Assembly (NCBI GenBank): GCA_017623335.1
Contig: JAGAPI010000195.1
Location: 1-5,506, forward strand
Length of the DNA: 5,506 nucleotides
Direction: 5' to 3'
Source of the DNA: Prevotella sp.
Lineage (GTDB): Bacteria; Bacteroidota; Bacteroidia; Bacteroidales; Bacteroidaceae
Both the position numbers and the translations under genes were made by a program. Positions 1 through 5,506 of this stretch are shown here, piece by piece. Position 1 is the first letter of the stretch; each line of letters begins with the position of its first letter. The notes under the pieces are model-generated. The model had not been told where the DNA came from and did not search any database. It worked only from the letters and a program-made list of their open reading frames with translations.

Positions 1-178
1 AGAAGCCTGTAGATTTCTTCTAAATAGCATAAGCCATCTTCTTCAATCCCCAGGTCTCTGTGTTCACCAGTTCTGCACCATTGTCGGTAAGAACCTTCTG
101 GAATTTAGCGACCGCTTCCTTCATCTGATCATCAGACAAAACGGGAGTTAAAATGAAAACGGTTTCGTATTGATTCAT
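1..178 (-). CDS. rpsF: 30S ribosomal protein S6, N-terminal part, with an in-frame amber codon
   Basis: S6 is a small-subunit ribosomal protein that binds 16S rRNA together with S18. Read from the ATG at 176-178, the frame begins [18 protein letters not shown] and continues to [12 protein letters not shown], which closely matches Bacteroidetes S6 proteins as I know them. After 52 codons the frame meets TAG (plus-strand 20-22). Beyond it the same frame continues KKSTGF to the window edge. The family normally reads a glutamine there (QKKSTGF), so the TAG stands in for a Gln codon, one base away from CAG. The downstream sequence is intact and in frame, so this is a point nonsense change or a sequence error, not a frameshift or decay. 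S6 is usually about 100-120 residues, so most of its second half lies outside the window. rpsR and rplI usually follow in this phylum. Family identity is very secure; functional status is not. Confidence 0.93.
20..22 (-). other. In-frame TAG at a glutamine position of rpsF
   Basis: On the coding strand this codon is TAG, between Ile52 and a Lys-Lys-Ser-Thr-Gly-Phe stretch that is typical of S6. A single base change (plus-strand A at 22 instead of G) would restore CAG, glutamine. The four other genes whose ends are visible in the window all finish with TAA, and none of the other reading frames contains an internal TAG. This argues against genome-wide reassignment of TAG to Gln. Confidence 0.85.
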
Positions 179-220
179 TACTTTTAATATAAAATGTTAA
201 TATTTTTGCAAAATGCGGTG

Positions 221-252
221 CAAAGGTACTAAAATTTCTTGAATAAACCAAA
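221..252 (-). promoter_or_regulatory. Bacteroidetes-type promoter for rpsF
   Basis: On the minus strand, TTTG (plus-strand 249-252) is followed by exactly 20 bases and then TACCTTTG (plus-strand 221-228). This matches the known Bacteroidetes primary sigma-factor consensus, a -33 TTTG/TTG and a -7 TAnnTTTG separated by about 19-21 bases. The expected transcript start, a few bases further on, gives a leader of roughly 35-40 bases before the rpsF ATG. The leader is AT-rich and has no clear Shine-Dalgarno sequence, as is common in this phylum. The start site is inferred, not observed. Confidence 0.75.
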
Positions 253-269
253 TTTTTTTCGTACTTTTG
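239..269 (+). promoter_or_regulatory. Bacteroidetes-type promoter for the small membrane protein gene
   Basis: TTG at 239-241, a 20-base spacer, and TACTTTTG at 262-269 fit the Bacteroidetes -33/-7 consensus. The -7 element ends 20 bases before the ATG at 290, so the predicted leader is very short, about 10-15 bases. The element overlaps the divergent rpsF promoter: each -33 box lies inside the spacer of the other promoter. Support comes from the sequence match and the position immediately upstream of a plausible gene. Confidence 0.7.
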
Positions 270-289
270 CACAAAAATAGCAAATAAGT

Positions 290-469
290 ATGAAGAAACA
301 GATAAAAAATGCAGGAATTTTCCTGATTTTGCTCGGCATTTTGCTCTTTGCAGCAAGCATGATTGCAGGCTGGAGCCAGCCAAACATAATATTGTTCTCA
401 GCCCTTGCGCTTGTGGTGGGCGGGGCAGTGCTACACATTGTATATATAAAGAGAGACAGCGATTATTAA
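290..469 (+). CDS. Small two-helix membrane protein, function unknown
   Basis: The ATG at 290-292 opens a 59-residue frame ending in TAA at 467-469. The N terminus is MKKQIKN, positively charged. Two hydrophobic stretches follow, about residues 8-26 (GIFLILLGILLFAAS and onward) and 33-53 (IILFSALALVVGGAVLHI and onward), separated by a short turn containing W28, S29, Q30, P31 and N32. The tail is KRDSDY. This is the pattern of a small inner-membrane hairpin protein with both ends probably cytoplasmic. A well-matched promoter lies just upstream, which is the main reason to believe the gene is real despite its size. I do not recognise a named family. It is divergent from rpsF and convergent with the nutrient-uptake operon, so neither neighbour fixes its job. 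The reading as a gene is fairly strong; no function can be assigned. Confidence 0.72.
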   Translation: MKKQIKNAGIFLILLGILLFAASMIAGWSQPNIILFSALALVVGGAVLHIVYIKRDSDY

Positions 470-484
470 AGCCAACATGAAAAG

Positions 485-517
485 AAGGAGTGACATAGAC
501 TTATGACACCCCTCCTT
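485..517 (-). terminator. Imperfect hairpin between convergent genes, possible terminator
   Basis: AAGGAG (485-490) can pair with CTCCTT (512-517), and an inner CATA (494-497) can pair with TATG (502-505), with an unpaired internal loop between the two stems. On the minus strand the hairpin is followed by CTTTTC, a weak pyrimidine-rich tail about 40-70 bases past the tlpA-like stop codon, so it could end the operon transcript. On the plus strand no T-run follows. The stem is short and interrupted, so this is tentative. The rest of 470-556 shows nothing else I can support. Confidence 0.35.
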
Positions 518-556
518 GTTGCATCGGCAATAATACCTGTGTAACTCAATACCACA

Positions 557-1711
557 TTATTTAAACAATTCCTTCAATTTCTCTGCCAGCTTTTCCCCGC
601 GTATGTCCTTTTCCACCACGCAGCCGTTGGAATCAAGCAGATAAATTGTTGGATAATACTGCACCTTATACAGGTCGGCAATGCCCTTTGCATCGGTATC
701 GCGGTCGTTGAGCCACGGCAGCTTCTCCTCACCGAGCGCTTTCAGCCAGTCGGCCTCCTTCTTATCGGCACTGATGCTCACCACACCGAATCCTTTGGCA
801 CTGTACTTTTCATATTGCGTCTTGATGTTTGGAATCTCCGCACGGCATGGGCGGCACCACGATGCCCAGAAGTCGAGCAACACATATTTATTCTCCTTAA
901 GCACCTTATAGAGAGTCATCTCACGCTTGGTGGCGTGGTCTGTAAAGGTGAAGTCGGGCATATTCTGCCCCACCATCGACGGCGGCACAATCTTATCGTG
1001 GGTTATCTTGCCATAGAACGACTGCTTAGCCTCATCGGTGAACTGCTCCCACTGCGGCAACTGCTGCTCTGTGAGATAAGAATACTCAGTGAGCATGATG
1101 AACGGTCCCACCCAACTATCGCGGGCACCGATGATGGCTGCAGTATACTGACGTTCAACCTCTTCAAAGAAAGCCTTCTCGTCAGCCTCAAACTTCTTAT
1201 AATCATCGGATGCCATGAGAGCCTTCCACTCATCGGTGCCGCGCTTCACAGTATTCATCTTCTCGCATACAGGATTTTTGTGATATTCATCATACTTGAC
1301 ATTAAGCGCATTGCGGTCAACACGCTTACTGGCATACATACTGTAGGTAGGGCTGCCATCAACCACGAGGTTTTCTATCCAGTTGTGCTCCTGCTGCCGC
1401 TCAACACGACCTGTCATCACAGCATTCTCACCTTTGCCGAGAGCTATCGTTTTCCCCGTAAAAAGTCCGTTCACCATGGGATAGAATCCACGCTCACCCG
1501 GAATGTCGAAGTTAATCACAGCCTTACCTCCAGCCACGGGAGCCTTGAAAGTGGGCTTCAGATTATAACCGTCGATAAGCGCAAGCGCCACGGTGTCGCC
1601 GTCAGCCAATCCGTCAAGTTTTACGGTGAGTGTCGATGTCTGCGCCGTAGCAGCAATCACCGGCATCACACACAGTATGCCGGCAGTAATCATTTTTGTT
1701 AACATTTTCAT
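557..1711 (-). CDS. Exported TlpA-type thiol-disulfide oxidoreductase with N-terminal DUF4369-like domain
   Basis: This 384-residue protein has an N-terminal signal peptide (charged start, hydrophobic core about residues 8-20, likely signal peptidase I cleavage after ATA at 21-23). It has no valid lipobox: C14 is preceded by Leu. Residues about 25-115 form a beta-rich region resembling the DUF4369 domain often found in front of Bacteroidetes TlpA proteins. Residues about 120-240 are mostly helical and charged. The C-terminal third (about 245-384) is a thioredoxin fold: DFWASWCRPC places the redox pair at C286 and C289, the matching cis-proline is P354 in YYPTIYLLD, and P294 lies in the following helix. 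The family reduces or oxidises periplasmic cysteines, in some cases for cytochrome maturation. The gene is last in the operon, 24 bases after the PKD-like gene, with TAA as stop. A second Met at codon 3 is an alternative start with little effect on the product. The specific partner is unknown. Confidence 0.9.
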   Translation of the reverse strand: MKMLTKMITAGILCVMPVIAATAQTSTLTVKLDGLADGDTVALALIDGYNLKPTFKAPVAGGKAVINFDIPGERGFYPMVNGLFTGKTIALGKGENAVMTGRVERQQEHNWIENLVVDGSPTYSMYASKRVDRNALNVKYDEYHKNPVCEKMNTVKRGTDEWKALMASDDYKKFEADEKAFFEEVERQYTAAIIGARDSWVGPFIMLTEYSYLTEQQLPQWEQFTDEAKQSFYGKITHDKIVPPSMVGQNMPDFTFTDHATKREMTLYKVLKENKYVLLDFWASWCRPCRAEIPNIKTQYEKYSAKGFGVVSISADKKEADWLKALGEEKLPWLNDRDTDAKGIADLYKVQYYPTIYLLDSNGCVVEKDIRGEKLAEKLKELFK

Positions 1712-1735
1712 TTCTATATGTTTTTGTAGTTCTGT

Positions 1736-3403
1736 TTATTCAGCATCAATGTTTGTCATTGCCTTTATCTTGCCCCAGCCCGTGGTTATCACAGGATTGT
1801 CGGGAGCACCGAACATTGGTCCCCACATAGAGTTCGGCAGTCCCGTATTGTGGTCCATCTCATACTGTATGAGCTTGCCTTCCTGCTTGCCGGCGTTCCA
1901 TGTGGCAATCCACATTATCACGCTGCTCGTGGGGAATCCGCCGCCAACGCTGCCCCATGCATAAATGCAGGTGACCTCCTCGCCCGGCTCGCAGGTGTAG
2001 ACGGTCTGGCTTGTGGTCTGTCCCGTCTGCGGCGAGAACGAATACACGTTCTTGCCCGAGCTGTAATAGAAAGCCGGTCCCACGGTGCAGGTTGCAAACA
2101 TAGTGGCATTGTTGATGTCGGTACAGGCGCTGATGTCGAGTGCCGAACGTGCACCGTCGGCACTCAGGTCGCCCTCGTCCACACGGTTATAGAAGTTATA
2201 GCGGTAGAGCATCGTCGCACCGTCAACTTTCACTATGGCGTATGTACTGTTGTTCACTCCGTTTACTATAGCCAGCGGCTTTGCCGGCAGCTTGTTGGCA
2301 TCCACCACGGCACCGCCGCTTGTTGAGAGGAAGGAGCTCATGGATGTCTTTCGGGCAAAATAGGGAATAAATCTCAGGTTCTTTGCATCGAACACCACTT
2401 GGTCGGCATCTATTGCATTGGGTGTCGGTCGCCATGTGGTCTTGGTGGTAGACATAAGCCACGGCATAGCCTCGTAGTCTCTGCTGTCGCCAGCAACGGC
2501 TGCGGAATACTTGCGGCTGTTTGCCTTATCGAGATAGAGCGTGTGCAGACGTCCGTCGTTGATGAGGAACTCGCAGCTGTTGGTCATAACCATTGCCTGA
2601 GGATTGTATGTGGCAGGCGTTTCATAGAACATGTTGTTCCAGTCGTCCATAGTCACAAGACCGGCTTTGTTTAGCCTGTACAAATTCTTGTCGGTGGCAA
2701 CCATATATGCGCTTTTTGCAGTGCTTCCGTCGGAGCATCCGCGTATGAAGCGCGGCTTGCCCTCCAGCGTATGCCCAGTAAGCGTGCTGTAATACTTCTT
2801 ATATTCTGCCAGCCCTCCATAGATAAGCATGAGGTCGGAGGTGAAAACCTCAATGTCTGTATTGCCGTCGGCTGTCTCAGTGAGCAGATAGAGTCCACCC
2901 TGAACACCTTCCTGCGGCACCTCTACGCCCTGATTGCTGTTAGGAGCATGATAGGATGCCGAGAGTCCCGTGACAGGGTCTTCTGCAACGAGAATGAAGC
3001 GGTATCTGTCGGGGGCGAGATCAACCACGTAGTCAAGGTCACGTGTGTTGGCAATAGTATCAGCCTGTACATACACCAGTTTGTTGCCAACCTGAACCTG
3101 CTGCACATTTCCGTTCTTGTATGGCACCACCATCCATGTGTATTTAAGTCTTTCCGGATAGGCATACTTTACCGTCATGGGCATCTGCAGCCGCTGCCCC
3201 ACGGTTATGGCTGAAGCATAGAGCAGAGGATTTGACTGGGAGCCTCCACCCCTCACGGTGTCATATTCCAGTTCTATCTTGGTGTTTGTGCCAAACTCGT
3301 TCTCAAAGTCGTTAAGCACTGAATTGCTGTCATCGTCAACACAAGCTGTCAGCGCAGCTGTTGCGGCAAGTGCCGACATAATCATAAAAAATATCTTTCT
3401 CAT
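1736..3403 (-). CDS. PKD-like family surface lipoprotein of a SusCD locus
   Basis: This 555-residue protein starts with a lipoprotein signal peptide ending in the lipobox LTAC (C21). The next residues, VDDDS, place acidic residues right after the lipidated cysteine, as in the Bacteroidetes lipoprotein export signal that sends proteins to the cell surface. Residues about 40-165 look like a beta-sandwich of the PKD-like type (YTWMVVPYKNG, then YRFILVAEDPVTGLSASY, a typical strand pattern ending such a domain). Residues about 168-550 contain repeated strand-turn units such as GGLYLLTET, KNLYRLNKAG, GRLHTLYLD, TMLYRYNFY and KNVYSFSPQT, suggesting a beta-propeller. Six cysteines lie in the mature part besides C21. 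The gene is 21 bases after the DUF4843-type gene and 24 bases before the tlpA-like gene. Families of this type are known next to SusC/SusD pairs as accessory binding proteins. No catalytic motif was recognised and the ligand is unknown. Confidence 0.82.
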   Translation of the reverse strand: MRKIFFMIMSALAATAALTACVDDDSNSVLNDFENEFGTNTKIELEYDTVRGGGSQSNPLLYASAITVGQRLQMPMTVKYAYPERLKYTWMVVPYKNGNVQQVQVGNKLVYVQADTIANTRDLDYVVDLAPDRYRFILVAEDPVTGLSASYHAPNSNQGVEVPQEGVQGGLYLLTETADGNTDIEVFTSDLMLIYGGLAEYKKYYSTLTGHTLEGKPRFIRGCSDGSTAKSAYMVATDKNLYRLNKAGLVTMDDWNNMFYETPATYNPQAMVMTNSCEFLINDGRLHTLYLDKANSRKYSAAVAGDSRDYEAMPWLMSTTKTTWRPTPNAIDADQVVFDAKNLRFIPYFARKTSMSSFLSTSGGAVVDANKLPAKPLAIVNGVNNSTYAIVKVDGATMLYRYNFYNRVDEGDLSADGARSALDISACTDINNATMFATCTVGPAFYYSSGKNVYSFSPQTGQTTSQTVYTCEPGEEVTCIYAWGSVGGGFPTSSVIMWIATWNAGKQEGKLIQYEMDHNTGLPNSMWGPMFGAPDNPVITTGWGKIKAMTNIDAE

Positions 3404-3424
3404 TGTATTCTTCTTTTTTGTGGA

Positions 3425-4141
3425 TTAGAAAGTTACGAGTGCTCCGTTCTCATCGGTGAGCGGTGCTCCGGGATGAGCAGCATTATATTCCTTGAGCATA
3501 TTGGCAAACACAATGTTATAGTTGTGCAGGTCTGCCCAGTTCAGTCCGGCAGCAGGGTCGAGGTTGGTGTCAAATCCCTTTGCCACCAGGCAGTCGAGCA
3601 TGAAACGGTATTTCACATTGCTGTATGCCCCGAAGTGCTCTTCAATGTCAGCCCAGTACAGCGGACGCACAATGATGTCGCTCCAGCGCATGAGCAAGTG
3701 GTTTTCCTCGTTCACTCCCACGGCAAAGTCATCGGAGACATTGGTCTTTATATACAGCGTCACAGCCCGACTTTGCAGTTCGGCGGCATTGCGCAGCGTT
3801 ACAAAGAATGTCCCCTTGTTCTCACCTGCCGGCACCGTAACCGTAGGAGGTACGCTATAGAGTGTTGGGGACGCCGTGGTGCGCGCCTCATCAATCTCAA
3901 TGCTAACGGTGCGGTCATGATTTGCCACACTGCCCATGATACAGGCATCGACCTTCACCTGCACCTCATCGGCAGCATAGGTTGTAAACGACAGTTCGAG
4001 CGAATCGGCGCCAAGCGTAAGATGCTCATCACCCCCCAATCTCACCCGAGGCTCGTCCTGATAATAAAACTTATCGTTTTCGCAAGCCGACAGCATGGCT
4101 ACCGCCACACAAGCCGACAATATATGTCTGAAAATCTTCAT
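3425..4141 (-). CDS. DUF4843-type surface lipoprotein of a SusCD locus
   Basis: This 238-residue protein has a signal peptide ending in LSAC (C20), followed by ENDK, an acidic start consistent with surface export. Residues about 30-135 are beta-rich, with an immunoglobulin-like or Calx-beta-like feel: LELSFTTYAADEVQVKVD, then TVTVPAGENKGTFFVTL, then AVTLYIKTN. The C-terminal part (about 150-238) is more helical and aromatic, with RPLYWADIEEHFGAYS and KYRFMLD. The length, the tail and the position directly after a susD-like gene and before a PKD-like gene match the DUF4843 family as I know it. That family has no established enzymatic function; a structural or ligand-binding role on the SusCD complex is the natural inference. 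It starts 21 bases after the susD-like stop and ends 21 bases before the PKD-like start. The sequence AAGGAC sits immediately before the ATG, which is too close for a classical ribosome-binding site. Confidence 0.82.
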   Translation of the reverse strand: MKIFRHILSACVAVAMLSACENDKFYYQDEPRVRLGGDEHLTLGADSLELSFTTYAADEVQVKVDACIMGSVANHDRTVSIEIDEARTTASPTLYSVPPTVTVPAGENKGTFFVTLRNAAELQSRAVTLYIKTNVSDDFAVGVNEENHLLMRWSDIIVRPLYWADIEEHFGAYSNVKYRFMLDCLVAKGFDTNLDPAAGLNWADLHNYNIVFANMLKEYNAAHPGAPLTDENGALVTF

Positions 4142-4162
4142 GTCCTTAATATTATTGTATCA

Positions 4163-5506
4163 TTAGTTTTCGTATCCTCCAAACTCTATGTCGCCCGACG
4201 GTATTGGCAGCACATACACCGACTTGCTTCCAGGCACCGGCGCTCCCTTGATTTCTGAAGCATTGAGACGCTTATAGTAGAAAAACAACTGTCCCTCACC
4301 GAGAAATTCCTTGCGGTATTCCTTGAATATCTCATCGTTGATTTGCTCTGATGTGAGCGTCTCAGGCAACAGGTTGTTGCTCAGTCCGCGGTTGCTGCGC
4401 ACATAGTTGAGAATCTCCACGGCACGCTGCGGATTGCTGTCCTTTAGGCACTCGGCTGCTATGTAATACGACTCGGTCATGCGCAGCAAAGGTATCATGC
4501 CGTTAGCCTGGCGTCCCTCCATATACCAGAATTTGCTGAGATAGCGCTCGCTGCCGTCCTGATCGAAGGCATATACCAGACGATAGTCGGCTCCCAGTCC
4601 GGCTGAAAGCTCATAAATTTCGTTGGCATAGTCATAGCTCGGGCTGAGACTGTTCACACCTTTCTCCTTATGGAAGTATTTATTTCCGTTGTCCTCCCAC
4701 TCGTTTATTGACAGTCTGAAGATGTGCTCGGTGTAGAACGACGGCTGATAGTCGTGCTTGTTGCTGCTCTGGAACACAGTGGGCGACACCCACGAGAACG
4801 GACGGTTGAGCAACTGTTCCTCACCGTCATTAACGTCTATAATCTCATTGGCATACTTCAGGGCATTCTCCTTGTCGCCGTTCCACAGGTAGGCACGTGC
4901 CAGCGTTGCCACACAGGCGTTATAGTTGAAACGTGGCGAGCGCTGGCTTGTTGCCGTATTCCATTCAAAGCGCTCAGAATATTGACATGCGGGGTCAGCC
5001 TTAAGCAGGTCGCGTGCCTTGAGCAGGTCGTTGATGATGAGCTGCATGGTTTCGGCAACAGTCTTCTGTCCTGTGACCTTCACACCATACTGTGTGACAA
5101 AAGGCACGCCCTTGGCACTGCCGTTCATTGACGGTGCACAGGCAAAATAACGCATCATCTCAAGATGCAGATAGGCGCGCAAGCCTATTGCCTCACCAAG
5201 ATACACCGAGTCGTTTCCCTCTGTGAACATCTTTTTGTCGGCAGTCTCAAGGCTCTCTATCATCACATTGAGATTGGCTATACAACTGTAGGTGTTCTTC
5301 CAGATATTATTGATGACTGTCTCCACATCGGAATTTTTATAATCATACTCACGCACATAACGCCACTCATCGCTGCTGGTATTGATGTCGTAGTTTTGCG
5401 AGAGCACCTCGGCAAAGCCAATGCTCATCTGCAGACCGTACATTCTGTTCTCGCACATTTTGGTGTAAACACCCGTCAACTGGTCGTTATATCCGCTCTC
5501 ACGGCC
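4163..5506 (-). CDS. SusD/RagB-family nutrient-binding outer-membrane lipoprotein, 5' end outside window
   Basis: The frame is open to the right edge, so the visible 447 residues lack the signal peptide, lipobox and probably about 40-60 N-terminal residues. SusD-like proteins are surface lipoproteins that form the lid over a SusC-like TonB-dependent channel and help capture its substrate. Family marks (numbered from the window edge) include LTGVYTKMC (10-18), tetratricopeptide-like helices around 196-224 (ATLARAYLWNGDKENALKYA), the C-terminal SESYY-type helix RMTESYYIAAECLKD (342-356) followed by AVEILNYVRSNRG, and the signature KEYRKEFLGEGQLFFYYKRLN-type segment (395-415). The C terminus, VLPIPSGDIEFGGYEN, is also typical. 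The partner SusC gene is expected just upstream, outside the window. The operon promoter and any sigma/anti-sigma or hybrid regulator are likewise out of view. The apparent start at 5479 is a TTG inside the gene and is not the true start. Confidence 0.95.
   Translation of the reverse strand, partial: GRESGYNDQLTGVYTKMCENRMYGLQMSIGFAEVLSQNYDINTSSDEWRYVREYDYKNSDVETVINNIWKNTYSCIANLNVMIESLETADKKMFTEGNDSVYLGEAIGLRAYLHLEMMRYFACAPSMNGSAKGVPFVTQYGVKVTGQKTVAETMQLIINDLLKARDLLKADPACQYSERFEWNTATSQRSPRFNYNACVATLARAYLWNGDKENALKYANEIIDVNDGEEQLLNRPFSWVSPTVFQSSNKHDYQPSFYTEHIFRLSINEWEDNGNKYFHKEKGVNSLSPSYDYANEIYELSAGLGADYRLVYAFDQDGSERYLSKFWYMEGRQANGMIPLLRMTESYYIAAECLKDSNPQRAVEILNYVRSNRGLSNNLLPETLTSEQINDEIFKEYRKEFLGEGQLFFYYKRLNASEIKGAPVPGSKSVYVLPIPSGDIEFGGYEN

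Noticed and set aside
201..208. A second plus-strand -7-like element, TATTTTTG
   Set aside because: No TTG or TTTG at the required distance upstream. In AT-rich DNA such an octamer is expected by chance, and 262-269 is better placed for the gene.
179..220. An S6:S18-binding leader RNA in the rpsF 5' region
   Set aside because: A CCG triplet and a short TTTTGCAAAA palindrome (204-213) are present, but I could not see the flanking stem that the known S6:S18 motif needs, so there is not enough to call it.
132..438. Two minus-strand frames (132-383 and 229-438) across the rpsF/small-gene intergenic region
   Set aside because: They overlap the rpsF start, the divergent promoters and the small plus-strand gene. 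The proteins are low-complexity translations of AT-rich DNA with no recognisable features.
431..496. Minus-strand 21-residue hydrophobic frame (MSLLLFMLALIIAVSLYIYNV-like) downstream of AAGGAGG, reminiscent of a type I toxin peptide
   Set aside because: The AAGGAGG is part of the hairpin and sits 14 bases from the ATG, too far for normal initiation. The hydrophobicity follows from being antisense to the membrane protein gene. No promoter or antitoxin RNA is evident.
477..506. Nine-codon plus-strand frame starting just after the small membrane protein gene
   Set aside because: It is too short to support from sequence alone and lies within the hairpin region.
815..1702. Long plus-strand open frame (295 codons) antisense to the tlpA-like gene
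   Set aside because: It lies entirely inside a gene with clear domains and a CXXC active site. Its translation is rich in His, Leu and Ile with no recognisable motif, as expected from the reverse complement of biased codons.
3473..4258. Plus-strand open frame (261 codons) antisense to the DUF4843-type gene and the end of the susD-like gene
   Set aside because: No family motif, no promoter or ribosome-binding signal, and it crosses two well-supported genes on the other strand.
5477..5479. TTG as the start codon of the susD-like gene
   Set aside because: The frame is open to the window edge and the upstream residues (GRESGYNDQ) continue the SusD-family alignment, so the real start is outside the window.

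Overview
The window looks like chromosomal DNA from a member of the Bacteroidales, possibly Prevotella-like. Four things support this: a SusD/RagB-family nutrient-binding lipoprotein; two partner lipoproteins of the DUF4843 and PKD-like types; acidic residues directly after the lipid-anchor cysteines; and promoters of the Bacteroidetes form TTTG-N20-TAnnTTTG. The genus is a guess from the style of the S6 protein and the operon, not from a search.

Layout from left to right. Positions 1-178 (minus) hold the beginning of rpsF (ribosomal protein S6), which runs off the left edge. Its reading frame carries an unexpected TAG at codon 53, where the family normally has glutamine. Positions 179-289 are an AT-rich divergent promoter region in which two good Bacteroidetes promoters interlock, one for rpsF and one for the next gene. 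Positions 290-469 (plus) encode a 59-residue two-helix membrane protein of unknown function. Positions 470-556 are a short convergent intergenic region with an imperfect hairpin. From 557 to the right edge, four genes lie on the minus strand with gaps of only 21-24 bases, so they are almost certainly one operon. In transcription order they are susD-like (5' end outside the window), a DUF4843-type lipoprotein, a PKD-like lipoprotein, and a TlpA-type thioredoxin-fold protein.

How the genes work together. The operon is the downstream part of a SusCD nutrient-uptake locus; the TonB-dependent SusC-like channel is expected just outside the right edge. The SusD-like protein would be the lid over that channel. 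The two lipoproteins have surface-export-like N termini and probably sit on the outer leaflet as extra substrate-capture or complex subunits. The TlpA-like protein is exported to the periplasm and has a WCRPC active site, so it is likely a thiol-disulfide oxidoreductase serving this or another envelope process. No glycoside hydrolase, polysaccharide lyase or sulfatase is visible, so the substrate cannot be read from the window and a non-glycan cargo such as peptide is possible.

The observation most worth checking is the in-frame amber codon in rpsF. No CRISPR array, tRNA, rRNA, insertion sequence or phage gene was seen. I did not find a clearly new biological system; the small membrane protein and the accessory lipoproteins are the least understood parts.
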